Assembly (NCBI RefSeq): GCF_024166365.1
Contig: NC_064844.1
Location: 186,001 to 250,000, forward strand
From: Elephas maximus indicus
Taxonomy: Eukaryota; Chordata; Mammalia; Proboscidea; Elephantidae
Direction: 5' to 3'
Length of the DNA: 64,000 nucleotides
Within the stretch, counting starts at the first letter, position 1, and each line of letters opens with the position of its first letter. The position numbers and the translations under genes are program-made. This document shows positions 47,253 to 59,660 of this stretch, one piece after another. The notes under the pieces are model-generated. The model was not told where the DNA came from and did not search any database. It worked only from the letters and a program-made list of their open reading frames with translations.

Positions 47253-48916
47253 GTAGATGCCCTTTATTATGTTGAGGAACTTCCCTTCTGTGCCAATTTT
47301 ACTGAGTTTTTATCAGGAACGGGTGTTGGACTTTATCAAATGCTTTTTCTGCACTGATTGTGATGGTCATGTGATTCTTTTGTTGTATTTATGTGGTGGA
47401 TTACATTTATCGATTTTCTAATATTGAACCCATCCTTGCATACCTGGTATGAATCCCACTTGGTCACAGTGTATTATTTTTTTTTTTATATGATGCTAAA
47501 TTCTACACAACTGAGAGTTTATATTCATCTGTTGAGAACCTATATTCATGAGAGATATTGGTCTGTAATTTTCTTTTTTTGTGGTGTTTCTGCCTGACTT
47601 TGATCTCAGGGTTATGCTGGCTTCACAGAATGAGTTCGGGAGTAATTCTTCTTCTTCTATGTTCTGATATAGTTTGAGTAGTACCGGTGTGAACTCTTCT
47701 CTGAATGTTTGGTAGAATTCTCTAGTGAAGCCGACCAGGCCAGGGTTTTTTTTGTTTTGTTTGCGGGGAGGGGAGGTTATTTATTACCTTTCTTCAATCT
47801 CTTCTCTTATTATGGGTCTGTTCAGATTTTCTATCTCAGTTTGTACAGTTTAGGTAGGTAGTGTGTTTCTAGAAATTTGTCCGTTTCCTCTAGGATCTCA
47901 AATTTGATGGAGTACAATTTTTCATAGTATTCTTTTATGATCCTTTTTATTTCAGTTGGGTCTGTTGTAATATCCCCCATCTCATTTCTTACTTAGGTTA
48001 TTTGCATCTTCTGTTTTCTTTTATCCGTTTGGCCAATGGTTTGTCAATTCAAAGAACCAACTTTTGGTCTTGTTTATTCTTTCTACTGTTTTTCTGCTAT
48101 TTCGTTTATTCCTGCTCTAATCTTTATTATTTCCTTTCTTCTGGTACCTGCAGGCTTCTTTTGATGTTCTCCTTCTATTTGTTCAAGTTTTAGTGCTAAC
48201 ATTTTTATTTTGGCCTGTTCTTTTTTGATGTGTGCATTTTTTGGTGTAAACTGACCTCTGAGCACTGCCTTTTCTGTATTCTAAAGGTTTTGGTATGATG
48301 TGTTTTCATTTTCATTTGATTCTAGGAGTTTTTTGAGTCCCTCTTTCATTTCTTCTACTACTCAATTGGTTTTAAGCAAGGTTTTAATTCAGTTTCCATG
48401 TACTTGATTTCTTTTTTCCTTGTTCTTAGTGTTACTAATTTCTTTTATGATCAGACTGAATGCTTTGTGTTATTTTGATGTTTTGGGTTTTCCTGAGGGT
48501 TGCTTTGTGGCCTAAAATGTGGTCTATTCTGGAGAATGTTCCTTGTGCACTGGAAAAGAATGTATACTTTGCTGCTGTTGGGTGGACTGTTCTGTGTATG
48601 GTTATGGGGTCAAGTTGGTTGATTGTGGCTTTGGATCTTCTGTATCTTTGCTGAGTTTCTCTCTAGATGCTCTGTCCTTTACCGAGAGTGGTGTGTTGAA
48701 GTCTCCTACTGTTATTGTGGAACTATTTCTCTTTCCAGAGCTGTTAGAGTTTGTGTCATATATTTTGGAGCCCTGTTGCTGGATGTGTAGATACTTGTTA
48801 AGGTTCTCCTCAAACTCTTAAGATTGATTTTCAAAATTACATCATTCCCAAATACTTGATTCCATGGGCTGTCATAACTGACCACAAAGAGAAATGGAAA
48901 TTTAAAATTTGGCACC

Positions 48917-49082
48917 CCAAACCAAAAACCAAACCCAGTGCCATCGAGTCGATTCCGACTCCCAGCGACCCTACAGGACAGAGTAGAACTGCCCCGTTGA
49001 GTTTCCAAGCGCCTGGCGGATTTGAACTGCCGACCCTTTGGTTAGCAGCCATAGCACTTAACCACTACGCCACCAGGGTTCC
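48917..49082 (-). mobile_element. AfroSINE with target duplication
   Basis: Reverse copy: aaaccaaacccagtgccatc to ccaccagggttccc. The word aaaatttgg(c/t)ac lies on both sides (48904 and 49085). It inserted beside the L1 end. Confidence 0.95.
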
Positions 49083-49595
49083 CAAAATTTGGTACATCCT
49101 TTTTAAAACAATCATTTTAATGCTAAGCACTTGGGCAACCAAATTCAATCTACCATTTTCCCTGGCATAGAGAATCCTCTATGTCACTTCCAACAGGTAT
49201 GCCATAGACAAACTCTTGACAATCGCTGCCCTTCCCAATCTTATTAATTTACATTTGGTAATTCTCATCTCCAAGAAATGTAGAGTTTGAGGGCAACTCC
49301 CTCAATTTTCTGCAATATAAAATTTTACAGTTGTGTCCCTCCCAAAATAAAAATATAACCTCCAAAAATGAGGAAGAAATTGTTATTTGAATATGTTATT
49401 GAACTTGCTGCAACTCAGGGATCCATATAGCATACTAAAAATAGCCTTCCTTTAATACTTCAACAAATGTTTAAATCAATCCCACTGACACCGTATTTAT
49501 TTTAAGTAATTTAACAAACTGCCTTGTGAATTCTCAATTTCCTGGCTGTTTGGATGAAGTTTTCCAGCGACAGATTTTCTGAAAGAAAACATGCC

Positions 49596-49955
49596 CTACA
49601 GAGCGTGCATGGGTGCAGTGGTGGATCCATGGTAGAATTCTCACCTTCCATGTGGGAGGGCCAGAGTTCAAGTCCCGGCCAGTGCACCTCATGTGCAGCC
49701 ACCATCTGTCAGTGGAGTTGTGGATGCTGCTACGATGTTGAACAGGTTTCAGCAGAACTTCCAGACTAAAATGGACTAGGAAGAAAGGTCTAACGATTGA
49801 TTTCCAAAAGTCAGCTAGTGAAAATCCTATGGATCACAACAGTCCAATTCACAACCAATCATGCTGACAGTGCAGGGCTGGGCAGCGTTTAGTTCTGTTG
49901 TGAATGGGGTCACCATGAGTCAGGGGTCACCCTGCCAGTTAACAACAACACAACA
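49596..49955 (+). mobile_element. SINE with tRNA-Gly-like head, best copy
   Basis: Plus copy, about 350 bp. The first 75 bases follow tRNA-Gly(GCC): ccatggtagaattctcacct (box A side) and cagagttcaagtcccggcca (box B side), ending in cagtgcacctcatg. A tRNA-unrelated body follows. The tail has gggtcaccatgagtcagggg and then a CAA-rich end, so it too may carry an RTE-type tail. Confidence 0.85.
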
Positions 49956-50625
49956 AGGAGCACGACTCCAGGAGCCCCTGCACCTCAACCTACCCATTTG
50001 ATATCTCTTAAAGAGCAGCCCTGAGGTATCTGCCTGGCTAGGTCTTCTATATACCTGCGTGAAAATCACAGAAAGTTCTGCAGAACTGGCACGTGCCAAT
50101 GTAAAACTAAGGCAACTAGCAGGTGGCCAGCCAATGGTATGGCATCTTAGGGAGGAAAGAACAGCAAGAAAGTGAAGAAATGGGATGGAGTCATCAGGGA
50201 CACCCCCTCTTGCAGACAAATTAATAACTGCACACCTCAACACCCACCGATTCACCGGGGGCAAACCCATGTGCCAGAAAGTGTGTCAAAACCTCAGCTG
50301 GAAGCGGTCTGGTGGTTACTGGGGTTTCATTTTACAGAGAAGGAAACTGGCTCTGAGGAGGCTCCCCAGATGGAGAGCGGGGGAGGGGCAGAAACCCAGA
50401 TGGGCCGCCCCTAGCCTGTGACCCCATCCCAACTGCTACCAAACAGGAAGGCAGGTACAGAGCTGTACAGCTGGCGTGGCCGGGGTGGGAGAGGAGGTGG
50501 GCATCCTGTCCTCATTAAGCACTCTCACAATGCCCTGATGCCCGTTTCAGATGCTGACACCCTCAGATGCCCTCCTATAAACCTCCTGCGCATAAGGCAC
50601 AGGCCCAGGTTCCCACATGAATAGA

Positions 50626-50690
50626 TGCAGTGGTGGTTCAGTGGTAGAGTTCTCAACCCTGGGTTCCAGGGCTGTTTAAGGTTTTCTCCC
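50626..50690 (+). mobile_element. Fragment of tRNA-Gly-like SINE head
   Basis: The words gtggtggttcagtggtagag and ttctcaaccctgggttcc match the tRNA-Gly-like head. No body follows. It is only about 65 bases. Confidence 0.55.
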
Positions 50691-51130
50691 CCTGCATGGG
50701 GCCTCCAAGTCTTGGGTTCTTCTCTTGAGTCCTGAGTTACTTCTAGTTCCTTTCCTACTTCCCCATCCCTCCTCTTATCTTCTCGTCTTGGAGGTTTCCT
50801 GCCCCTCCTTGAGCTGCTCCAACCCCACAGCCTAAGAGGCAGGGCAGCCTGTCACTCTTCCTCCCACCTGCAGGGACAGCCTCCACCAGGTGGTGACCCT
50901 AATCCCACAGCTACCATTTCCAGTGTAACAGCTCTCCTCATTTCCCTTTGAGTCCTCACCAGAATCATCTCTGATGTTCATAATTCCACTAACAGTCTCT
51001 TCAAGGCAATCTAGGCTTTTACTATCAGCCACTTTAAAACTCTTCCAGCATCTATCTATTTACAGTTTCAAAAGAGGTTCAACATTTTAGGTATCTCTCA
51101 AAGCAGCACCCTATTTTCAGTACCAAATTC

Positions 51131-51616
51131 TGTCTTAGTCATCTAGTGCTACTATAACAAATACCTCAAGTGGATAGATAGCTTTAACAAAGATAAATTT
51201 ATTTCCCCACAGTCCAGGAGGTTAGAAGTCAAATTCAGGGTGCCAGCTCCAGGGAAAGGTCCTTGTCATCAATCTTTCCCTGGTCTAGGAGCTTCTTAGT
51301 GCAGGGACTCTGGTCCAAAGGACATACTCTGTTCCTGATGCTTCTTTCTTGGTGGTAATGAGATCCCCGTCTCTCTGCTGGATTCCCTCTTTCACAAGTC
51401 AAAAGAGATTGACTCAAGATACAACCTAATCTTGTAGAGTGAGTCTTGCCTTATTAACATAACTGCCTGTGATCCTGCCTCATTAATATTAGGTAGGATT
51501 TACAACACAGGAAAATCACATCAGATGACAAAATGGTGGACAATCACACCATACTGGGAATTATAACCTAGCCAAGCTGACACACATTTTGGGGGGACAC
51601 AATTCAATCCATAGCA
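51131..51616 (-). mobile_element. Solo LTR, ERVL-MaLR type
   Basis: Reverse-oriented member of the family at 12714-13226. On the minus strand it begins tgctatggattgaattgtg and ends aagaca. Flanks do not show a matching 5-base duplication. Confidence 0.75.
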
Positions 51617-51639
51617 CCCACTAACCTTCCCCCCTGCTC

Positions 51640-51830
51640 CAGCTACCAGCTCTCCTCAAGACACAACTGCTGTCCCCCCACCCCATACCTCTGGTCATGC
51701 TGGCCCCTCCCAACCTGAAATGCTCCTTTTCTTGCTTTTCAAGCCAACCTTTACCTTCAACGCCTAAGTTCAAAACCTACCTCCTCCTTAGCAAGGACAC
51801 CCTGAATTCCCTCAGTCAGAGGTAACCACC
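51640..51830 (+). repeat. L2-like fragment
   Basis: Words cctgaaatgctccttttctt then ttcaaaacctacctcctcct are in the order typical for L2. Weak, short. Confidence 0.4.
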
Positions 51831-52301
51831 TTAAGGATTTCATCCCCCAAAACTGGAACCCTTCAAGAGGTGGTACCAAGACCTAGTCACCTAGGATTCC
51901 CCCAAAGCAAAGCTTCCCAACTCAAATGGGTTCCAGGGGAGCCAAGATCCCACCCTCCTCAACCCTGAGGGGGCAGTGCCTATGTCCCCCACCCCACAAG
52001 TACTCTGTGATATGAAAGGCAGGAAGGCCCCGCCCACAGGACCCTAACCATCCAGAGCCAGGAATCAGTCCTCATGCGCATTGGATATCCAATTAAACTA
52101 GGCTCCCCTGGGATGCCGGTCTTCTCCTGAGTCAGGAACCATCCTACCCCCAGAAGACACCTTGTGGTGACCTGGGACCAGCCTCAGGACAAGGTACCCA
52201 ACACGAAGAACGGCTGCCCCTTCTCTGCCAGCTCCCATCTCTCAGATGCCTTCCCTGCCCCTTCTCCCTTTTTAGATGTTGGTTAAATTTCAACAAATTA
52301 C

Positions 52302-52747
52302 TTTTTTTTTTTTAAAGTGTAATTTCAATTTTATTTTCTTTCAGGTTTTTCTTCAGCCTTTAAGGACTCAAATCCTTACATGGGTGTTGGTGGAGGTTGT
52401 GGGGCAGCACCTGCAGGTCTAAGTCGGGGTGGGGGGGTTCTGTCCTCCTAGGCTTCACCAGAATGGTTCCTGACCACCTTGCTGTGAATGGCACAACTCA
52501 CATAGTAATGTAGTTTCACGTACAGCTTGGGAAGCACGTATGTGTCGAAGACACTCGCTTCGGAAATGTCCCTGACAGCAGCAGCCTCTACTACGTTTCG
52601 AATTATGAACTTCTTAACGGCCTTGTCTTTGGGCACGCAGCGGGCGCAGTTCGTGCGGTGAATAGGCTGCACACGGCTGCGGCCCTTTTTGGCATGACCG
52701 TTGTTCCTCCCTTTCTTAGTCATCTTTGAAGTGAGGACCCGAGAGAG
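52302..52747 (-). pseudogene. RPS26P: RPS26 processed retropseudogene
   Basis: A retrocopy of ribosomal protein S26 mRNA, made by L1 machinery. It has no introns, a poly(A) run (plus 52302-52313 as T) and an 11-base target duplication (52291-52301 and 52748-52758). The frame opens at 52723-52721 and runs 91 codons, then a stop (52450-52448) replaces Arg of the parent's Arg-Lys-Asp-Arg stretch. The parent has 115 residues, and its end is still readable to about 52378. Two of four zinc ligand cysteines are changed (Cys23 to Arg, Cys74 to Tyr), as are several other residues. No nearby promoter is seen. The symbol is descriptive, not an approved name. Confidence 0.93.
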
Positions 52748-54584
52748 CTCAATAAATTACTGATAAACGCCTGAGGATTGTTGTTTTTAAGTTTAATTTC
52801 TTTTGGCATCAAAATAAATCAGATGGATTTCAAAAATACATCCCCAAAACCACTGTTTCAGTTTTATATCCAGACTTTTTTTAAAGGGGAAGTTGTTCAA
52901 ACAAAACTTAGTGTCTACGAAATTCAAAGAAGAGGTGAAATATTAACAGAGCTTTCTCTGGCCACCGGCCAAGAAAGACAAGTGCTGCCAAAATAAAAAA
53001 GAACATACTGCCTGGTCAAAATATGGGCACTTAGAAATTAGGCCTCTTCTACAAAGCAATTTAAATCACCTCATTTTAAGCATGTCTGTGAATGTTACAT
53101 ACACATACATCACATATGGCTATCTGTCATGTATATGGAAACACCAGGGACCTCAGAAACCCTGAGCTTCCCACCTTCTGCCCACTTCTCAGTCTCCCTC
53201 GGTGATCCCGTCCACTCCTGGAGCTTCTTCTATTGCTACATTGATGACTCCCCAAACCTGTAGGTCCAGGGTGGACCTTGCTCTCCACTCTGAAAGATGT
53301 AGCCTACAGGCCCCTGGTCACGAGTGGGGTTAGGATGAAGGGTGACCACACCCTAGCTGAAACTGGTGAGGGCTCCCTAAGGCTTCACTGTACCATCCCT
53401 ACATGAGTGTGCTTGAAAATTTCCATGTGAACCTCGAGGAAAAAAATTCAAAAGAAACATTCCGTTAAAAATAGGTGTATTCATGAGAGATATTTTAAGA
53501 TCATTTGAAGACAAGAATTCCTTATGTGGTAAACGGAGACAAGAAAAACAAAATGGCTGCATCTCACTGACTTATAAGAATAAAAGCTATAAAATAATAA
53601 ATGTAAAATCATCTCATTAGTTCCAAATGTCAAAAATGTAGAAAAGATGGCATTCATAACACACCCTTCCAATGTTAGACAGACATATTTGACTCTGAAA
53701 GCATCATCAGCCAGATCGGAAGGGGATTTTTCTTCAACAAGATTGAGCTCCTACATGGGGTGCAAAAGCACTTTAGAGAAGCATTTGGATGTTAAGTGCT
53801 TTTCAAAGAAAACAAACAACAAAATCTCAGTCTTAGCAAGTTTCTGATCCACAGCAGAGTGCCTTGGTGAGGTGTCAGCATTTTCACTCCCCGATTCCAT
53901 GTGGTTCAAATAATAAGCACAGAAGTTGGCTGTGCAGGTTTTATCCTATTTTGCAGTGGGGTTACCAAAAGCCAAGTGGGTTGTCAAGGTTACAAAGACA
54001 TTCGAAGTCAGCTCTGGAACTAAACCCTATTTCTCCAAGTCCTCTACAGTGGCCAGTCTCCCCTTTAAAGGATCACTCTCTGCCACCATTACTGACCCTT
54101 GTGGCAGGTCCTGCTGCTCCCTCTGGGGTCTGGTGCCAATAATCTCTTCCACCTGAAAGCCCCCTCTCCTGACCAGTGGCTCCCTAACCCCTTTCCCTCC
54201 AGAATCTTCACAGTCCTGTCCTCTCCTGACATCCCAGGGCACCACCACCACCCCCATTCCAAGTCCAATGCCACCCTCTAACCCTGATTCTCTTCCTGGT
54301 TCTATTGCACCTTGGCAGCTATCACTTCTAGTCCCACCTCAAAAATGGACACTCCCATCTACACTGCTGGGTCTGAAGTCTGCTGCTGGGTGATGCGTCA
54401 TCCCTCACTGCACAATTCCATCCCCTGGCCTCTCTGAAGACACTGTAGCCTCCAAGATCTCAATATGTAAAAAAGTTCCAGGGCATTTATATCTGCAGCT
54501 TACCTCTTCCACATCTCCCTTAATGATTTCTAAACCCCATTCTACCCGCCAGAGACCTTTTCTCTCTCATCTCTTTCAAATCAC

Positions 54585-54620
54585 TCACACACACTCTCTC
54601 TCTCTCACACACACACAAAT
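54585..54620. repeat. CA/CT microsatellite
   Basis: Mixed (CA)n and (CT)n tract, acacacactctctctctctc and on. Length is likely variable between individuals. Confidence 0.8.
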
Positions 54621-54679
54621 CCTATACCACTCCTGCCCTGGTTTGAGTTTTCCCACCACCAAGACTAACCAAGTGGCCC

Positions 54680-55150
54680 CATTCAACAAATACTTGTCAA
54701 GCACTGAGGTACCAACCAGTGTTCTAAGGTCTGGTGATACAGCAGTGAATAGACAGACAAAACTACCTGACCTCATGGAGTTTGCATTTTCATGAGGAGA
54801 TACAGACAAGAATAAAGTAATGCGGTCAATTTTAAGGCTGAGAAGTGTTAGGATAAAAATAAGCATGGTACGGGGTTAAGGGAAAGGGTGCTTTTTTAAG
54901 CAAGGCAGCCAGAGAAAGCCTGAGAAGGGCCACAGATACCTGGGCGTTGGGAGTGAGGGGGTAATTCCAGGCGGATGGAACAGCCAGGGCAAAGGCCAGA
55001 GGCAGGTAAATGGTTGGTCTGTTCCTCAACAGCTGGGAGACTGGTGTGGAGTGAACTGGCTGGGGGAGAGTAGGGTGGGTCAGAAAACGGGCTTGTAGGC
55101 AACATAAGAACCTTAGCTTTTACTGAGAGATGGGGAGCCGGGGAGGATCC
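54680..55150 (-). repeat. L2 LINE 3' part
   Basis: Antisense L2: cattcaacaaatacttgtca, gatacagcagtgaatagaca, ctcatggagtttgcattttc, then a long worn body with gcaaggcagccagagaaag. Confidence 0.6.
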
Positions 55151-55309
55151 TAAGTAGAGGTAATTTCAGCTTCTAAAGGATCCCTCTGACTTCTTGCTAA
55201 AAATACACTGTTTAGGGGAGTGGGGAAAATGTGAATCAGGAAGCTTTGGTTTGGGCGGCTGTACAATGACCCAGGGCTCTCGTCCACCCTTCTGGCTCAA
55301 GTCATCTTC

Positions 55310-55640
55310 CCAAGCCCAAGTCCGACCTATGTCACCACATCCACTCCACCACAAACACATTCCATGGCTCCCCACTGTCTCCACAAATGTCAATGCCATT
55401 CTTTGCAAGGCCGACCTGTGTCCTATCACTCTAAGCAACCTGCATATAAACCCAGACACCCCCCTCGTGCCTCCGTGTCCTCCATCTTCTCAGCAATCAA
55501 TCTCTTGATGGCATCTGCCCTCCTTTCTCTGCCCCTGAAATGCCACCACTCACCCTTCGAGGCATCTCCTGACCTTGCTCACACCTCTTCCTGGTTAGAG
55601 TCTCCAGCATGAGCCACCTCTGAATCCACAAGGCCCAGCA
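55310..55640 (+). repeat. Possible L2 fragment
   Basis: C-rich sequence with ccatggctccccactgtctc, in L2-like position and order. Weak. Confidence 0.4.
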
Positions 55641-56473
55641 CAGTGCTTGCCCTCACTTACATGAAATAAGCAAGTAAAATATATAGAAACCAAAGACTGC
55701 AAGTGGCTACTAGGATGGGATGGAGGGAGAACGGGAGAGTTTTGCTTGGGGGCATTGAGTTTGTTCCTGGTGGTGCAATAATCTGGAAAATAGTGAGCAT
55801 GTTGCACAACATGAAGATTCTAATCAATGTCACTGAATCATACATACAGAAACTGCTGAACTGGCTAACGTGGTGATACGTATACTTTCACTACAACAAA
55901 AAGGGGCGTTTGCAAGGACAGGTTTTCCCTCTCAGTTACCGTAACCTGGAGGCCAAGGTTACCTCTGATGGGGCCTCTGAGGCGAGCCTGCTCAGCATTT
56001 CTGACATTGGTATAGCCAAGAATAGGGGCCAGAGTGTGGATGGATTTGAACCCAGGCCTTCAAAGCCTCCTGCCTTTGGGCAGGCATCTCTGAACAGGCC
56101 CACAGTTTATGTAAATTTGCCTAAAGTGTTGGCAGTATGTTTTTCCTAAGGTAATTCTAGAAGCATATATATGCAAAAACAAAAAGGGCACCTAGAAAGA
56201 GCCAGAGCAAATAGTTGACAAAAGTCAGTGTTAAGAGATGGTGGAATTCTTTTTTCTTTAATGCATCTTTATTTTTTCTTCTTTCTAAATAAATAAAAAG
56301 CTCTTTTATGGCCGTTGTCGGGCCTCCTCTTCTAAGAGGGGAGGACATTCATTATCCGGCATCAACAGCCCCAGGCTGATTTCTACAAGTTGAGCTCAGA
56401 CACACCTACACCTTCCAACCTTTTTACCAATTCTGACACCAGTCTTCCCTTCCACAGCACTCTACTTCTCTGC

Positions 56474-57165
56474 TGAGTTCAATAATTAGTTCTAATGGCC
56501 ACAAAGAACTCAGACCATACTCACAGTCATGAGGTTTATTAAGGGAAGTAGGTTACAATTTAGGATCAGGAAGGACTTAGGATACGGCCCTTCAATCAAG
56601 ACAGCCTCCCTCTGGCTCTCAGCCTTGCCTCTGCCCTGCTTGGGCAAGTGTTACAAAGCTCTTTAGCTCCGCCAGTAAGTGCCCAGGGGCACCCCACTCC
56701 ACCAGGAAGCCTTCTGCCCAAAGACACTGAGCTCTCTCACTCTGTGGATCTGCAAGTCCACTGAAACTGCCTTGCTCTGTGGGCCAGGATGCCCACTGTG
56801 TTCTCTCGTGTCAGTCTCCTCGTTCTGTTGCCACCACTTCCATACCATCACTTCTTGCCATCTGGCGCTGTCTCCTGGGTCTAGAAGGTTCTCAGTGCAG
56901 GGACCCTGGGTCCAAAAGACAAGCTCCACTCCTGTCTCTTCTTGGTGGTAGTGAGGGCTCCCCTTTCCTCCTCTGGGATGGTTAATTTTAAGCCTAGTAG
57001 GGTGGGAAAACTGACCAATCCCCTCGTTAGGGTTCCATATACCTTATATGCATGGTCCCATCCCACAAGGTTACCATGCACCTTATTTACATAGGCCCAC
57101 CCAATCATTTGGGCGGGAGTTACAAGACTATGGAGAGAAAGACCATAGAAAAGTGATCTACTGCA
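56474..57165 (-). mobile_element. ERV LTR, full length, same family as at 27.2 kb
   Basis: Read on the minus strand it starts at tgcagtagatcacttttcta (57165 downward) and ends near aattattgaactca (56474). It has a polyadenylation signal AATAAA (plus TTTATT near 56535) followed by ctcatgactgtgagtatgg. Layout is that of a complete LTR, about 690 bp. Confidence 0.7.
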
Positions 57166-57194
57166 CTGCAGAATGCCAAACTGCCCCCAAGTTA

Positions 57195-57469
57195 CTGTAT
57201 TTTTAAGCAAACAACACACGCCCTGTTTGTTTGCTAGCCATACCCTCCCCCTCACAAGGCACCCTGACGTGGGTCACCATGTATGTCAAACCTATTCCAC
57301 ATGCTGCTGCAAAAAAAAAAAAAATTAACGTACTGTGTACGAAAATACCTCCGGGGGGAGATGGCTGAGCAAAAAAAATTATCATAGTGTGTACGAAAAT
57401 ACCTTGGGGGAGGGGGGAATGGCTGACCAGCAAACACAGAAGATGCACACTATTTGCTTAAAAACACAG
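57195..57469. repeat. Inverted-repeat element with internal ~55-bp repeats
   Basis: A 275-bp block whose outer arms are inverted copies: ctgtatttttaagcaaa (57195-57211) faces tttgcttaaaaacacag (57453-57469), and the likeness continues inward for about 50 bases (ttgctagccat against atggctgaccagcaa). The right half has two direct copies of a unit of about 55 bp, each with gtgtacgaaaatacct, and the left arm holds part of an inverted unit. The structure suits a non-autonomous DNA transposon, but no target duplication was identified and no family name can be given. Confidence 0.6.
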
Positions 57470-58025
57470 CACATTTAAAGAATGAGTCCTAAAATAAAAA
57501 GTATCCAAAAGAAAATATACCGAATATAGAATGCCACCTGTAGAGTGAGATCACAAAGCTGAAAATGTCTCAAATGGCTTGTCTCAAGTATGCAATTAAC
57601 AGTTGGCCCTCCGCTTTCGCTTCTGAAATTAAATATTTCACAAAACAAAAGGCAGTAAATGTTGTTCTGAGCATCTTGGGTATTTGCTGACGCCTCTTAT
57701 CTAAAGTCAACTCTTCCCTCAAGCTTCATAACCGAGCGTGAACTAGTTCTCATCACCCACACCAGCTCATGTCACACACGCGACCAAACAGCTCTGCAAA
57801 GGAAAATTCAGTGACTGTCATCTCACGACTTAGAGAGAAAATGTCATTAAAAATAACAGGGGATCAAAATAACACATCTTATTTAAGCTAAATATTATAT
57901 CCACAAAGTGCTGAATCAATAATGATTTGACTTCTAACTTTGAATAATACCCACATAGTTTTTTATAACAAAACAGCTTATTTAAGCACATACAATATGG
58001 TTGGTTAAGTTTATCACTTTTTTTT

Positions 58026-59466
58026 TCCTACAGTTTTATTTTTGATTATCCCAAAAGCAAACAGTTTACAATCTGGCAGTATGTTTTTATTATTATTATT
58101 ATTTATAATTTTTAATATGCTTTAAGTGAAAGTTTACAAATCAAGTCAGTCTCTCACACAAAAACCCACATACACCTTGCTACACACTCCCAATTATTCT
58201 CCCCCTAATGAGACAGCCCACTCCCTCCTTCCACTCTCTCTTTTCGTGTCCATTTTGCCAGCTTCTAGCCCCCTCTACCCTCTCATCTCCCTTCCAGGCA
58301 GGAGATGCCAACATAGTCTCAAGTGTCCACCTGATCCAAGAAGCTCACTCCTCACCAGCATCCCTCTCCAACTCTTTGTCCAGTCCAATCCATGTCTGAA
58401 GATTTGGCTTCGGGAATGGTTCCTGTCCTGGGCCAACAGAAGGTCTGGGGGCTATGACCACTGGGATCCTTCTAGTCTCGGTCAGACCATTAAGTTTGAT
58501 CTTACGAGAATTTGGGGTCTGTATCCTACTGCTCTCCTGCTCCCTCTGGGGTTCTCTGTTGTGTTCCCTGTCAGGGCAGTCATCGGTTGTAGCTGGGCAC
58601 CATCTAGTTCTTCTGGTCTCAGGCTGATGTAGTCTCTGGCTTATGTGGCCCTTTCTGTCTCTTGGGCTCATAATTGCCTTGTGTCCTTGGTGTTCTTCAT
58701 TCTCCTTTGATTCAGGTGGTTGAAACCAATTGATGCATCTTAGATGGCTGCTTGCTAGCGTTTAAGACTCCAGACGCCACTCTTCAAAGTGGGATGCAGA
58801 ATGTTTTCTTAATAGATTTTATTAGGCCAATTGACTTAGATGTCCCCTGAAACCATGGTCCCCAGACCCCTGCCCCTGCTACACTGGCCTTCGAAGCATT
58901 CAGTTTATTCAGGAAACCTCTTTGCTTTTGGTTTAGTCCAATTGTGCTGACCTCCCCTGTATTGTGTGCTGTCTTTCCCTTCACCTAGTTCTTATCTACT
59001 ATCTAATTAGTGAATGCCCCTCTCCCACCTTCCCTCCCTCCCAGCCTCTCGTAACCACAAAAGAATGTTTTCTTCTCAGTTTAAACTATTCCTCAAGTTC
59101 TTATAATAGTGGTTTTATACAATATTTGTCCTTTTGCAACTAATTCCACTCAGCATAATGCCTTCCAGGTTCCTCCATGTTATGAAATGTTTCACAGATT
59201 TCTCACTGTTCTTTATCGATGCGTAGTATTCCATTGTGTGAATATACCATAATTTATCCATTCATTCGTTGATGGGCACCTTGGTTGCTTCCATCTTTTT
59301 GCTATTGTAAACAGTGCTGCAATAAACATGGGACTGCACATATCTGTTCATGTAAAGGCTCTTATTTCTCTAGGATATATTCCAAAGGGGTAGGATTGCT
59401 GGATCGTATGGTAGTTCTATTTTTAGCTTTTTAAGGAAGCGCCAAATCGATTTCCAAAGTGGTTGT
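58026..59466 (-). mobile_element. L1 LINE 3' end, 5'-truncated
   Basis: L1 3' UTR (from about 58110, ctttaagtgaaagtttacaa) and the end of ORF2 (to 59466). The word aagtttatcactttttt on both sides (from about 58007 and from about 59467) is a clear target duplication. The 3' UTR is better preserved than in the other two L1s and has a longer form. Confidence 0.92.
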
Positions 59467-59559
59467 ACCAAGTTTATCACTTTTTTAAAGAAATAAAACA
59501 GAAGACAAAACTAATGTTTTAAGTAGCTGTACCAACACATTAGTCTTCCCAGCTAGTTT

Positions 59560-59660
59560 ATGGGAAAGGGCAGGCTTTATGCTCCCATTTCACAAATGAG
59601 AAAACGGAGATACAGAGAGGTTAATAACTTGTCCACAGTCACACAGGTTTCTAGCCGATG
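59560..59660 (-). repeat. MIR SINE fragment
   Basis: Antisense MIR core: cccatttcacaaatgagaaa, acggagatacagagaggtta, ataacttgtccacagtcac. Confidence 0.75.

Larger units (their letters stand above)
42255..48810 (-). mobile_element. L1 LINE, 5'-truncated, interrupted by two later inserts
   Basis: Minus-strand L1. The 3' UTR starts near 42270 (ctttaggtgaaagcttacag). ORF2 sequence follows to about 48.8 kb, where the copy stops inside the endonuclease-coding part. Codons for the RT Phe-Ala-Asp-Asp site lie at 46571-46582, next to a frameshift. An RTE LINE (44439-46210) and an LTR-like insert (about 46784-47252) break it. Possible worn target duplication: gattaacaaaatta near 42238 and gattttcaaaatta near 48825. 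No intact protein remains. Confidence 0.9.

Noticed and set aside
49596..49672. A functional tRNA-Gly gene
   Set aside because: The acceptor stem is worn and the sequence continues into a SINE body.
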